The position numbers were made by a program, and so were the translations under genes. 64,000 nucleotides of DNA, from positions 1,798,001-1,862,000 of the forward strand of contig JAALGY010000033.1 in assembly GCA_032358165.1 (NCBI GenBank), written 5' to 3'. The stretch is from Diplosphaera chodatii (taxonomy: Eukaryota > Chlorophyta > Trebouxiophyceae > Prasiolales > Stichococcaceae). A model generated the notes under the pieces. It was not told the origin of the DNA, made no database searches, and worked only from the letters and a program-made list of their open reading frames with translations. Positions 49,501 to 60,784 of the stretch are shown in pieces; within the stretch, counting starts at the first letter, position 1; each line of letters opens with the position of its first letter.

Positions 49501-52500
49501 CGGGATGAAGGCGAGCAGCGCCCTCTTTGCGATGCCTCGCTCACGTGACAGCCCGAGCCAACAATGCGGTCAGCATGTTCAGCCAGCTGTCCCGGTCATG
49601 CTGCTTCGGCAGCCTGGGTGCTAGCCACCCATGTCACCTGCGTGCGTGCAGGGGCTGGCGACGCTGCGGATGCTGTGGCAGCTGCAGGAGCGTACGGGGC
49701 GCCGCATGCACGAGCTGTTCGACCTGGTGTGCGGCACCTCCACCGGCGGCATCCTCGCCGCCGCGCTCGCCATCCGTTGCGTGTCGCTGCAGGAGTGCGA
49801 GGAGATCTACAGGTGCAGCCGTGTCACATGTGCTGGCATTGCAGTGAGCCGGGGCTTGTGGCACAGCATTAGCACTAACTGGCCTGCTACCGCTACACAC
49901 AGCTGTGCAGCACATCAGCGAGCAGATCCCTGGGTGTTCCAGGGTCCTGGGCGCCAAGGTGTTCTCCCGGCCGCTGCTGACCAAGGGGGATGTGGAGAGC
50001 TGGAAGGACTCGTTCTACAGGGTGTACAAGAGCGGCCAGCAGTCAGTCAGAGTCGCTGTGTGAGTACATGTGCCTTACAGCATCTTGGTCAATCGCCAGG
50101 TGTCAGCCGCCATATGACCTATCCTCCAGCATGACCACGCCCATCAGCAAACTGTGTTGCGATCAAGCACCTTTCTGCTGCAGGTATGGCTGCAAGCATG
50201 ATGCAGCCATGTTCGAGGTGATGCTGAAGGAGTACTGCAAGTTCGAGCCGGAGCTGGGGCTGCTGGGCGACCTCATGATCGACACCGCCTGCCTGGACAT
50301 CCCGAAGGTGCTGCCAGGAGGCCTCAGCAGATTGTCCAGCTGCTGGGGTCGGCTGCACTTCTGGCTGCAGATCAGAGGCTGGTTCTTTCGATTGACACAC
50401 TCCCACTGGCTGCCGCGCAGGTGTTTGTGGTGTCCACGCTGGCGAGCGCGACGCCCGCGGCGCCCTTCCTGCTGCGCAACTACGAGCACTCGGCGGCGGG
50501 CGCGGCCGCCGCTGCCCGCCTGGGCGCCTGCCCGCGGGGGGCCTCGAACTTCTCGCTGTGGGAGTCGCTGCGCGCATCATCGGCTGCTGCCTACTACCTG
50601 GACGACTTCCACCGCGGGGAGGACAGGTTTCAAGACGGCGCGGCGACGGCGAACAACCCGGCGGCGGTGGCGCTGGCGGAGGCGCGCGCCCTGTGGCCGG
50701 ACACGCCCGTCGACGTGCTGGTCAGCATCGGCAGCGGGGACACGCCGCCGGGCCGCCGCGAGCGCAGCGTCAGCACCTACCTGGAGACGGGCGCCGTGCT
50801 GATCGAGTCGGCGACGGACACGGAGCGCGTCGCCGGCGCCCTGGCCGCGCTCGCGCCCCTGGTCCCGGGCCTGCGCTACTTCAGGTGCCCCGCCGCCCCG
50901 CCCGCCTGCCCATAGATCCATGCACACCCGTGTGCTCGCGTCAGATGTGTTCACTGTGGCTCCAGGTATCTGATGCTGAAAGCAGCCGGACCACGACCGT
51001 GTGCAGCTGCAGTCCACTGCACACATGCGGGATTGTCAGCACAGCAGGGCCCTGACATGCAGCGCTACCCTCCAAACCGGGCCAGGTCCGCTGCGACGAC
51101 TGTGACGGTGCCTGTCGCAGGTTCAACCCCAGGGACGCGCGCTGCGCCATGGAGCTGGACGAGATCAGCCCGGAGAGGTGGGCGGCGCTGGAGGCGGCGG
51201 CCAACGAGTACATCGTGGCCGAGGACGCCGCCTTCGACGCCGCCGCCGCCGCGCTGTGCTCCCGCCTCGCCGCCGGCACCGCCTTCACCCCGGCGCAGCA
51301 GCGCCTCGGTGAGCCGCAGCAGCCTGACAATGGTGAAACGTGTTGGGCACGACGTCCATCCCTGCTTCGGAGCCACGAAGGGCCCCTTACAATGGACAGA
51401 GCCAAGGTCGACGATATGAACGGTTGTGACGAACCATTGCATATCGGAACGTGGAATTTCGCACACACTTACATGTACACACTTGCAGGGCTGCGGCGGG
51501 AAGTGCTCGTGCTCCATGCTTTGCGGCCATCGGGTGCTGCGGGTCATGCCTCCCCCATCGACGCCGTAGCACGCTGGCTGCTGCACTCCCAGCACGCGAC
51601 GCACAGCCAGGGCGCTGGCCTGGCGCCCGTGACAGACAGCCGGCTCCAGCCTCCAGCCGCGGCAGCCGCAGCAGGGGACGCTGCAGACCAGCCGCAGTCG
51701 CCCATGCAGCCGTCGACGGCAGCGGGCTGCCCAGAGTCGCCCGTGCCTGCGAGCAGCCCTCAGCAAGCAGCTGCAGCGTCACACGCTGCTGCAGCATCAG
51801 CAACCTCAGCGGCAGATGTGACAGCCCAGCTGACCGCACCAGCACCCTTTCCAGATGCCACCATGGCATTCACGGCGGCAGCACAGCGGCACGGGGACCG
51901 CGTTGGCATCGTGCACCTGGCGCTGCACGTGCACGATGGTGGGCTGGTCACCGCCTGGCAGCAGAGCGTGGAATCAGTCGCGGAACCAGGTGTGCGTTGT
52001 GCTCCGATGGCCAAAGTGCAAATGCTGGGCTGGGTCTTGAGCCCGTGTCATCTTGCATGGTTCCTTGGCCATCACCGCGGTCGCAGCCTGCATGCATCGG
52101 TGGTATATCAGGCCACCACTTCAGTCGATAGCCATTTTCACTGCAGGTGAGGCGGCAGAGGCGCTGCTGCGGCAGGTGGCGCCGGGGAATGGCGCCAGCA
52201 GCCTGGCGGACGTGTTTGCCAGCAGCCCTGCGGTGGAGGCAGGCCACGACACCATCGCCCTGCTGGGCCGGCAGCAGCAGTGGGTGGCGGGCGCCCCCGT
52301 GTCCTGCTACCTGCTGCTGCGCACGCGGCCCGCCTGCCTGCTGACGGCGCCGCAGGTCGGCAGCCGTTTCACCTTGCTGTGAGCCCAGCCAATCAGACCG
52401 TCTGCCTGCTCTAGGCAGCTGGGTTGGGAGTCCAGGCAGCCTCACGTGTTTCCTGAACACCAGAAACCAATCTGGCATTGCGATGCAAAGGCACTCGAGA

Positions 52501-52934
52501 CGGTTCTGTTGAGGCGCGAGTGCATGTGCTGCGCAGGTGGCCGGCATGGCGGCCGTGTGGGAGGGCCGCACGGTGGTGACCACCGAGCCCCTGGGCAGCG
52601 AGCTGACGGCGGCGCTGCTGGCGGCGGGCGCCCGTGCTGTGATCGCCCGCCGCCCGGGCCAGCCTGCTGTGCCAGCGGAGCATGCGACCGCCTTCTTCCA
52701 GGAGCTGTACCAGCACCTACTGACAGGCCGCACCCTCGTAGAGGTGTGGCTTTGCTGCTATGCTCCATGTTGCCGCTTGTCTGCACCTCATTGCAGGCAT
52801 TGGATTTGCAGGTGCTGGATGGTTCATGATCCGACCAGGGTGCTACATGCTGAGAACCGCAGGCACTGGAGCTGGCAGAGCGGCATTGCCAGCCGTTGGC
52901 TGGTGCATACGATTGCAAGCTCAATAGTCAATGA
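46539..52934 (+). CDS. Phospholipase A I-type lipase: LRR, armadillo and patatin domains
   Basis: Large lipid acyl hydrolase of the plant PLA I type (LRR, ARM-like repeats, patatin core), which hydrolyses glycero- or galactolipids. The start is MAWLIRKGNADTSSLHLGY. Leucine-rich repeats lie at 47370-47960 (LSNIRELHVAGNRLAQLPRE; LRSLSLENNRLVTPVIDLSH; YGNPLEVLPEL). Helical ARM-type exons lie at 48180-49450 (EAIGNLAFCAPN; RVRHAAIRALATLG). The patatin core has the oxyanion loop ILAMDGGGMK (49480-49510), joined across an intron to GLATLRMLWQLQERTGR. The nucleophile elbow is CGTSTGG (49730-49750). Then come KVFSRPLLTKGDVESWKDSF, VFVVSTLASATPAAPFLLRN, SAAAYYLDDF and the catalytic Asp in FQDGAATANNPA (about 50628-50663). 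The C-terminal part has MAAVWEGRTVVTTEPLGSEL and LLAAGARAVIARRPGQP. A last exon joins in phase at 52743/52863 and ends at TGA 52932-52934. The catalytic dyad is intact. Confidence 0.9.
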
Positions 52935-53057
52935 CAGCAGCAGCCGGCCTGCATGATCTTCCATCAGGCGCATCGATGCCCAGTGGAACACGTGTTGACT
53001 CACCTGCTGTGGCCTGAGCCGACAGTTGCGACAGACAAGGCAGTGTGTACTAGAACA

Positions 53058-53137
53058 GGGTTGCATTCTTCAGTGGCTGCGCTATAATGCATACGTTAGG
53101 TGAGGGTTGCGGTCCTGAGTGGCCGTGCTCTCATGCA
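53058..53137. repeat. Imperfect direct repeat, about 34 nt, period 46
   Basis: In the gap between the phospholipase and arogenate dehydrogenase genes, a unit beginning GGGTTGC and ending ATGCA occurs at 53058 and again at 53104. The copies share the ends and an AGTGGC core but differ at several internal bases. The function is unknown; it may be a decayed local duplication in 3' UTR sequence. Confidence 0.4.
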
Positions 53138-53215
53138 CCAGTAGTACGATGTACTCTACCACCTCATGTGTACATAGCGAATCAGAGTCATCCGATTGTT
53201 GGCATAGCCTAAGGG

Positions 53216-55322
53216 TCACAACCTGGAAGTGATCGCTGGAGACCCAGTGAACTGGAGCTGTTCCTGCTGCTGCTCCTCCTCCTCTGCTCCGCTGCCATTG
53301 CTGCCGTTGCTGTCGCTGCTGGCTGCCGTCGATGCATCCTCAGGGTGCGGAAGCACTTTGTCTGCTGCCGCGGCTGCCTTGATGCCGTTGGAGGCGCCCA
53401 GCAGCGGCTTCTCTGTGCCCACGTGAAACAGCTGGTTTCGCACGGTGTTGTGCATGCGGTCGAACAGCTGCTTCTTGACGTAGTCGAAGGACTGCTCCAG
53501 CCTGGCCAGCTCCTCCGTCGCATTCTGCAGGCATTTGCCACATATGTAAATGACACCTGCATCCATTTGAAGACACTGAGAGGAGCAAACATGCAGCGCA
53601 GGCTTCCAGCACGGCAGACGGTCACCTGGTTGTACATGAACAGGCCGTAGTACAGGTCGAAAGAGTCGTGGGTGGTGTTCTCCACCAGGTCGAGCAGTGA
53701 CCGGAAGCCACGAGTGTCAATGGATGTTGCCTGCAGGCAACCAGGACGTAGGTAGATGCGGCGGGCAAGCAGGCAGCACGCTGCTAAAGAGCATCGACTT
53801 GAGAACGCCGTGTACCAGCACCGTGTCACTGCGTGTCCATACCAACGCTCGAACGTCGCTGTTAGCGCACCGAGAGATCCATTGCGCCCAGCACCCGGCC
53901 GATGGTGTGCGTGACAAACTGGGTGCGCGAGGCGAGCTCGTCGTGCCGCTCACATGTCATCTCCTCCATGTCGCACCCCTGGTCCTGGAAGAACTGCACA
54001 GCAAAAGCACAGCCTCTCAAAATTCAAAATTCATGGTTTGTATGACTGCTTCCCTCGCTTGCCAGCCTGCTTGCCGGCAGAACGAGGGCCCATAGATGTA
54101 CGGTCCAGAGACCCAGGTGCGGATGGTGGCTCAGACGTGCCTGCAGGAACTGGTCTGCACGTCGTTGTCGCCGCTCGCCGCTGCCCAGGCGCACTTTCTC
54201 GTACATGAACTTGAGCCCCGCCCAGCTGCCCTTCCCGCTGTCTGGCCCAAACATGGGGTGGGTGCACAGGATGTCCACCTGCAAGATGTCTGCTACCGTC
54301 AAACAGCTCCAAAACACATGCTGCAGCCAGTGCCAAGCATGTTGCGCTTCAGGCTTAGGGTGTTGACGATGTGCAGCAATGCAAAAGGTCTTTCAGTTTG
54401 CTGCCTGCAGCACACCTCCTTTGGCAGCACGCTCAGAAACAGCGTCTTTGGAAACAGTTTGACGGACAACACGTCAACGAACAGCGTGCTGCGCCGCAAC
54501 CGTGTCAACGGCAACGACCGTAGGACTGCCTCCTGCATTTGAGCAACTGGCATGTTGTGGATCCGCATGCGAATTTTGCTGCAGCGTACTGACAGGCCCC
54601 GCAGGGTGAGAACCGCAACCATTCGCAGGTGTCAAGCGGAGCACCGTCGAGGTGATGGAGGTGGCCAGCACCACCACGTCGGGGTGCGCCTCGCAGAAGT
54701 CATCCGGGTCCCCGCAGAAGTCCACCCCAATGCGCGCCGCTTCTGCCGAGTAGTCACCCCGTGATGTCGCCAGCACCTGCACAGGCGTGATGCACCGAGC
54801 TTACCTAGGGCACCTCCTCGCAAGTCCCGCTGTACAATAAAGCAGTCGTCGACATACCACACACATTTGGCAAACTCTGCTGTGAGGGGTCAGAGCGCGC
54901 GGGTGCCCCACCTTGTGGCCGGCCTGCACCAGACGGCGCGCCAGGAACTGGCCAAAGGTGCCGAAGCCGACGATGCCGACTGTCAGCTGCTTGGCTTTCG
55001 TCAGCCGTGCCTGGGCTTTGTGCTCAAAGTCGAAAGGCATGGCTGCATCTAGCGCTCTCACATCCACTGCGGGGATAAATCCCACTTGATCATCATCCAG
55101 GTTTGCGAAAACCACTGTCCATGTAGGCAAGCGATCCGCCATGCACACATGATGCGGACCTGACGTGTGTCTAGCAGGGCGGGGTGCTGGCCGCTGCGCT
55201 GGCTGCGGGGTACACAGCTGGGGTTGCCGCGCGCTGCCGTGCTGCAAGGTACCCAGGCGTATGGCGGCGGGTTTGTCACCAGTCCTGTAGTATGCAGCTG
55301 CTCGCGGCAGCACTGCCGTCAT
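53216..55322 (-). CDS. Arogenate dehydrogenase (TyrA type), probably plastid-targeted
   Basis: Oxidative decarboxylation of arogenate to tyrosine with NADP+, the last step of plastid tyrosine synthesis. The start MTAVLPRAAAYYRTG at 55322 opens an Arg/Ala/Pro-rich, acid-poor leader like a transit peptide. Then come MPFDFEHKAQARLTKAKQLT and the Rossmann loop VGIVGFGTFGQFLARRLVQA, followed by VLATSRGDYSAEAARIG, whose Ser-Arg suits NADP. Next are RLRRSTLFVDVLSVKLFPK, VDILCTHPMFGPDSGKGSWA, MEEMTCERHDELASRTQFVT and THTIGRVLGAMDLS with the catalytic-region His. The family C terminus joins in phase: TSIDTRGFRSLLDLVENTTH, DSFDLYYGLFMYNQ, then NATEELARLEQSFDYVKKQL. A Gln/Glu/Ser-rich tail ends at 53216. 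The pattern matches plant TyrA (ADH) rather than bacterial prephenate dehydrogenases. Confidence 0.92.
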
Positions 55323-55826
55323 GCCTTTGCTAGAAACCTTGCGAATGCCAGCCTGCGCTGCTGTTCACGGTATGCGACTGCTTGGTTGACGACGTAACCG
55401 CTGGTCGCAGGAGATTTGCACTCTGCGATATAGTGGAATGCGCTGGTGGCAGACTCATCCAGCAACACAGTTCTGCGAAGGGGCTGCACTCCGAGATCAG
55501 TCGCCAAATGCTGAAGTCACGTGCAAGCGGCTGCCCGTGATCAATCGACTGCAGTCATTGGCTCACTCCCACTGCGCTACATGCACAATTCGCGCAGACT
55601 CGTGGCACTGTTATGATAGTGTCAGTCGAGGCAGCACTTTGGCGCAGTTCCTGTAAGCCAATCATTGATGACTGCAGCCGGATTCAACACTTGAGGTGCT
55701 GAGGACGGATTGCGGAACAGCCTGCATACATGTACTCAACAACGTGTCATTGATGAGTAGCAGACTACGCTGACGGACGTGGGTTGGAGCACAGTTGCGG
55801 GCACAGGTCGCTCGGCGCAGGCCATC
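55323..55826. promoter_or_regulatory. Divergent intergenic region, arogenate dehydrogenase / coilin
   Basis: About 500 bp between two opposite start codons, expected to hold both promoters. No gene was recognised. Confidence 0.45.
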
Positions 55827-58800
55827 ATGTCGGCACGGCTGCGGCTGGAGTTCACACGGGCTGTGCAGCCCAAGACCACTGTTGCCAGCTCTGCTATCCA
55901 CAAATGCTGGTGTGCTGGCATATTATCAGTTTTGCGTATCATGTTCTGGCCGTGTGTATCTCCTCACCTATGCTTGAATACCTGCATGCTTCGCAGAGCG
56001 ATGCAGGGCACAGGCGCAGCTCACGTGGTCACGTCTTCGCTGCCCTGCAGGTTTCAGATGCCCACGGGGCTGGCCACGGCAGGCGATCTGGCGGCCAGGA
56101 TCGCCGAGGAGTTCGGCCTGAATGTGCGCAGTGCAGAGGAGCTGCAGCTGATCATGGACGGCTTTGCGGTGCTGCCCGGCAGCGCAGTCGACGTCATCAG
56201 GGACGGCGACCTGGTCAAGGTGCAGCGTGCTCCTGGGCAGCGTGTGGGCCCCGGGGCGCAGTCGGGCGCCGGCCGCAAGCCTGCTGGCAGGGTTGCGTGC
56301 AAGCCTGGCGTGGCTGGCGCATTGCAGCAGGCAACCAGCGGGCAGCAGCCATCGCACAAGCGCAAGGCGCCAGCACCCGTGGAGCAGCTCAGACCAGCCA
56401 AGAAGGCCGCAACGGCTGCGCCTGCTGCGACTGCTGCAGATCCCTCGTCCTCGGACGACTCATCGTCAGAGGAGGAAGCCTCGTCATCGGAAGAGGACTC
56501 CTCCTCTGAGGAGGAAGCGACGTCATCAGGCACGTTTCAGGTTCCAGTGCTTGCAGGGCACGATGTTGCAGGCACGTCCTGGACGTGCCGCAGAGAGGAT
56601 GGGCGCGAGCTGGACGATGATCGCCTGCAGGTGAGGAGGGCGGCCAGGCTGCAGTGCCCCCGGCAGCCACGCCGCCGCCCAAGGGGCCCAGCAGGAATGC
56701 GCGCAGGAAGAAGCTGAAGCGGCAGCTGCGGCGCGAGGGCGTGCTGCCTGGCGGGCGTCGGCCTGCGGCCAACGGCGTGGTCAAGCCGGCAGCTGATGCA
56801 CTGCCAGCACCTCAGCCTGCCAGGTGATGACTGACAACCAGCTTGCCCTGCACGTCAGCCTGTGCTGCAGGCAAGCCGGAACTGCACAAGTGGTGACGTT
56901 GTGGCTCATGTACGTGCAGTCAACAGCCAGCAGCAGCAGCGCAGCAACAGCGTGTAAGCACGCCAGTCGCCAAGCCGGCCAGCAGCCAGCAGCAGCAGCC
57001 ACACCAGGCGGGCCATGTCCGCTTTGGTGACTCTGATGCGGAGGAGACAGCCCCCGGTGAGCTGGCCGATCATGCTGAGCGTGCCGCCGCTATAGCGGTG
57101 CCTCACACACCAGCTCAGCCTCAGGCAGCTGTCAGTGATACCAACGACACCGAAGGCGGCTACAATGCGCAGCCGTGGGACTACAGCCGACAGCAGGAGC
57201 GCAGGCAGAAGCGTGCCGGCCAGCGGCACACCGCCTCTGTGATTGCACTTCAGCCCGCACAGGTGGTGCTGTACCAGCGTCTGCGTGTAGCATCATGCGC
57301 TGGGCCACAGTGCTCTGCCAGCAGTCATGCTGCATGTAGCTTGCTGCATCCATGTAGCAACATTGCAAAGGCGGCCAACCATTTCAATTCCACTTGTCAC
57401 GTTGGCCCTCGGCAGGCTGATGACCGGCTGCGCCCGCTGCCGCTGGTGGACGAGGACCGACTGCAGCCACTCACAGGCGAGCCACAGCCAGGCGACGTGC
57501 TGTCGTACCGGCTGCTGGAGATCGGCGAGAGCTTCAGCCCCCAGGTCTGCTGCAGCATTACATTGCATCCTGCATGGCATGGCTGCAAAGCCCATCTGCA
57601 CATGGCGTCACAAGACTCCAGTGCAGCAGTATTGAGATGCAGCACCTCATACTGATTACATGCTTGCTGCAGGTCTCGGCCCGTCGCCAAGGCAAGGTGA
57701 TGGCGTATGACGTGGGCAGCAAGGAGATCAGCCTGGAGCCCTGGCCGCGGCCCAGCATCCACCCCGTGTGGGCGGAACGCGCTCAGGCGGCTGGCGTCGA
57801 CTACTACAAGTACACAGAGTCCATGGACGCTGGTGATGAGGGTGAGCACCGGATGCCATGCAGTGCTGACTTCGCATCGAACCAGGGACTGGTCTGCGTG
57901 CCAGTATCCGCCCGGGTGAACATGCGTCGACCAGGGACTTCAGGTCATGCTGCTGCCTGTGGCCTTGCAGAGCCGCCAACAGAGTACGATGCAGGCGGTG
58001 GCCTCACGACCAGCTTCCACAGCCTGGCAGATGTGGCAGCAGTCACCGTCACAGTTTCCTTTGATTCGCCAGCCGCACAGCGCAGCCCGCCAGGCGTCAC
58101 AGCAGGCGCCACTGTGGGTGCATGGGCCCTGCAGAACGGTGCCAATGCTCGCAGCGCCGGACAGAAGCCGGCAAAAGCGCATCAGCTGAATGGCGGAGCT
58201 GCTGCGCCGGGAGCATCGCCGCCTGCGCAGGCGGCCAGATCAGCGCCCAATGTTACAGGGACCCGGGCACAGTCAGAAACACCAATAGTGGCCACGCCAC
58301 GGCGGCAGGTCAGCAGCAGCCTGGGACCGCCGCGGCCCGCCAGCACAGGGCCTCCCACCCGCCCCACAGCAGCAGGTACTGGCTGCCGGTACAGTGCTCG
58401 GTCAGAGGTCACGGGGCTCGTCATGCATGGCAGTGGCATGTTATTGCCTGCTCAAGCATGTTGTTGTGCCGGTGCAGGCCGTGCCATCCCATCAATCAAC
58501 GAGTGGGTCGAGCTCTCCAGGCAGCTGCAGCAACGCCGTGCAGAGCTGGCTGCCAGCAACCGGGGCGCCTCCAGCGTGTCGCCGCCATTTCTGAATGGTT
58601 CTGGACCGTCCGCTGCACATGGCAGTGGTGGCGGGCACTCCCCTGCTGCAGATGTCAGTGGCACAGTCGCCGAGCAGACGCAGCAGCAGCTGCCGCCGCC
58701 GCCGCAGCAGACGACCAAGCAGGCTGCCAGGGTGCCAGGTAGGATGACAGCTGGCGCGGCGCGGCCTCATGGAGGCGTCCGCCACACCGCCCTGGGCTCG

Positions 58801-58863
58801 GTCCTGCGACGCCTGCGAGCCGAGGCCAATGCCACCAGCACGGGGGCTGAAGCGAACCAGTAG
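55827..58863 (+). CDS. Coilin (Cajal body scaffold) homologue
   Basis: Coilin organises Cajal bodies, where spliceosomal snRNPs mature. The start MSARLRLEFTRAVQPK at 55827 and the next exon, TAGDLAARIAEEFGL, LQLIMDGFAVLPGSAVDVIR and DGDLVKVQR, match the ubiquitin-like self-association domain. A low-complexity centre follows with basic stretches (SHKRKAPAP, RPAKKAA) and Ser/Asp/Glu runs near 56440-56525 that resemble CK2-type sites. GHVRFGDSDAEE (about 57010-57045) corresponds to the conserved GHIRF motif. The C-terminal Tudor-like domain reads RPLPLVDEDRLQPL, PQPGDVLSYRLLEIGESFSP, then across an intron VSARRQGKVMAYDVGSKEIS. After it come PPTEYDAGGG and a terminal helix, SINEWVELSRQLQQRRAELA. 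The tail is Ala/Pro/Gln-rich and ends at 58863. Order and spacing support coilin well. Confidence 0.85.
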
Positions 58864-59198
58864 GCACAGGCACACCAGGACTCCGTGGCTGAACATCTGT
58901 ACTCTAGTGCGAGCGCTCGTGAGGAATACAGACTCGCATGAAAATCACCTTCATGGTGGGAGCATGATCTCCATTTCCAATCGATCGAGACGCTGCCCGA
59001 GTGGGTTTCAGGGTTTAGAGGCTGTGCCGAGTTCGACCCCGGTGCACACATGTTGTCACAGCACGCGCAAGCTGGCAACGCTGCATCAACGCTCGACACT
59101 CCGATCAGCATCACTGTGATCGCATCCCGGCCAACGCGTTGGTGGCCACCTTCATCTTCCAACTACAGGCTCGGCGGGGTTAGCCTCGACTTGGCAGC
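58864..59198. other. Intergenic gap, coilin / COX6A
   Basis: About 335 bp between tandem plus-strand genes, holding the coilin 3' end and the COX6A promoter. A tRNA-like B box near 59030 was considered and rejected. Confidence 0.4.
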
Positions 59199-59516
59199 AT
59201 GCAGGCGGTCATGCGCGCCAGCAGGCAGCTTGCACGCGCCTGCAAGCCAGTGGGTCGGGAACAGCAGACGCGCACCATGTCAAGTGGCCATTCCGTGGAG
59301 GAGTCTGTCGCAGAGATGAGCAAGTGGAGGAATATCACATACCTAGCGGTGCCGGGCTCGGTCGTCTTCGCTGTGTGGACGCTGCTGAACGAGGAGGGTC
59401 ACCATGAGCACGAGAAGATCACGTACCCTTACATGCACATCAGGAGCAAATCTTTCCCATGGGGTGACTGCGGCCTGTTTGAGCATTGCGAGGAGGAGGG
59501 CGAAGGCGAGGAGTGA
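59199..59516 (+). CDS. Cytochrome c oxidase subunit 6a, mitochondrial
   Basis: Small nuclear-encoded subunit of respiratory complex IV, a single-helix protein of the inner mitochondrial membrane. It is a single exon of 105 codons. The N terminus, MQAVMRASRQLARACKPVGR, is Arg-rich and amphipathic, as in a mitochondrial presequence. The body has MSKWRNITYLAVPGSVVFAV, which contains the one transmembrane helix. The family signature YPYMHIRSKSFPWGDCGLFE follows, where bacterial-free eukaryotic COX6A has YPYLRIRxKxFPWGDG. A very acidic tail (EEEGEGEE) ends the protein. Compared with the usual animal form, the C-terminal region after the FPWGD motif is short. Confidence in the family is high. Confidence 0.92.
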   Translation: MQAVMRASRQLARACKPVGREQQTRTMSSGHSVEESVAEMSKWRNITYLAVPGSVVFAVWTLLNEEGHHEHEKITYPYMHIRSKSFPWGDCGLFEHCEEEGEGEE

Positions 59517-59891
59517 TGCCCTTGCGTTCAAAATAGCAGACACAGGCACATCTCGAATGTCAATGCCCTTATAGGAAGCGTACCAAAGCTGTAGCAGCAT
59601 ACAGCTGCATGTGTTGCAAGCGCGGGCAAATTTGGCAGGAGCAAACTCATCCAGCTTTTGTGCTGCACGGCTGTCTTTTCCCGGTGCTTTTCGGGCGTGC
59701 ACTGCAAACACCACACTGCTATACATCCTCAGTGCGCATCTTGTCCTAATGCACACGCATGACAGGTTAGAAGTGTACGGTTGCCGGCAAAACTGTTCAG
59801 AGCTATGACCGTTGTTAAGTCTGATACCTCCCGAACTACCACAACCGAAGCTGGCCCACCAAGAAGGACACACGGTCCCCAAGCAAGTCGC
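59517..59891. other. Convergent 3' gap, COX6A / uS11m
   Basis: About 375 bp between facing stop codons, presumably two 3' UTRs. No gene or repeat was seen. Confidence 0.45.
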
Positions 59892-60784
59892 TCAGATACG
59901 CCGCTTCTTCTTTGGCCGGCACCCATTGTGCGGCAGCGGTGTACACTCCTGGATGCTGGTGATGATCAATCCAGCACCATGCAGGGTCTTGATGCCCGAC
60001 TGCTTCCCTTGGCCGAGACCTCTCACACGCAGTTGAACCTACAGATATCAGCAAGTATTGGTGAGCAAAACCTGCGCATGAATCAGCAAACCAACAGTAG
60101 CACGCGCAAGCCGCATTCACCTGTCCAAAGCCCAGTCGACGTGCGTCAACTGCCAGCTTTTCAGCTGCTGCCTCAGCTGCATAGCTTGTGGCTTTGCGGG
60201 CGTTTTTGAAACCCATTGCGCCTGCTGATGACCTATTCGGTCAGGTGAAGTGAGTGTTTTGCTGAGGTAGTGCATATCCTCATGTCTCAGACAATGCTAG
60301 CAAGCAGTGGCCTGCAAAGCAGGCACGTGCTTGCTTACCAGGCCTTGGTGTTGCCAGCATCGTCTGTGAGGGTAAAGATGGTGTTGTTCCGGGTTGCCTG
60401 CACATGCACAATGCCCGACTGCATTGGGGGCGCCGTTGCTGGCCGGGCCATTGGAGGCCGCCGCTGCGACTGCTGCGAGCTGCCCTGCTGTTGCGTGCTG
60501 GTCGCAAACCCGCGGTGCTGCTGTGCAGGCGGTGCCACTGCTGCAGAGGGCTGCGGCCCATGCAGCTGGTTGGCGCCTCCCGGCAACGTCTGCGCGGCAC
60601 CACTGAGGGTGCAAGCTGTCGCTTCAGACGTTACGCGGCTGTACATGGCGCTGAGGGACAGCAGGGGCAGTGGGGCCGTTCTGCTGGCGCCGGCGGCCGT
60701 GCTGCATGACAGCGCCGCAGCTGGTCCCAAGGCACTGACGCCATGGACAAGGTCCAATAGTGCTGCAGTCACGCTGCGCCTCAT
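59892..60784 (-). CDS. Nuclear-encoded bacterial-type ribosomal protein uS11, mitochondrial
   Basis: Small-subunit ribosomal protein uS11, which lies on the platform of the 30S-type subunit. Three exons were resolved on the minus strand: 60784-60339, 60232-60121 and 60038-59892. They give 234 residues with all phases consistent (446, 112 and 147 nt). The leader MRRSVTAALLDLVHG is Arg/Ala-rich and RGFATS resembles a mitochondrial presequence cleavage region. The core opens GIVHVQATRNNTIFTLTDDA, GNTKAWSSAGAMGFKNARKA, TSYAAEAAAEKLAVDARRLG, then VQLRVRGLGQGKQSGIKTLH and ends TPLPHNGCRPKKKRRI. That is bacterial uS11, not the cytosolic form. The mitochondrion is favoured over the plastid because of the presequence and because green-algal plastids normally keep rps11; this is inference. 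The first intron uses an acceptor at TAG before GTCATC, the only one that keeps frame. Confidence 0.88.

Noticed and set aside
58990..59050. tRNA-like signal with GTTCGACCCC resembling a B box and GCCCGAGTGG resembling an A box
   Set aside because: The flanking bases do not pair into a T stem or an acceptor stem, so no cloverleaf forms.
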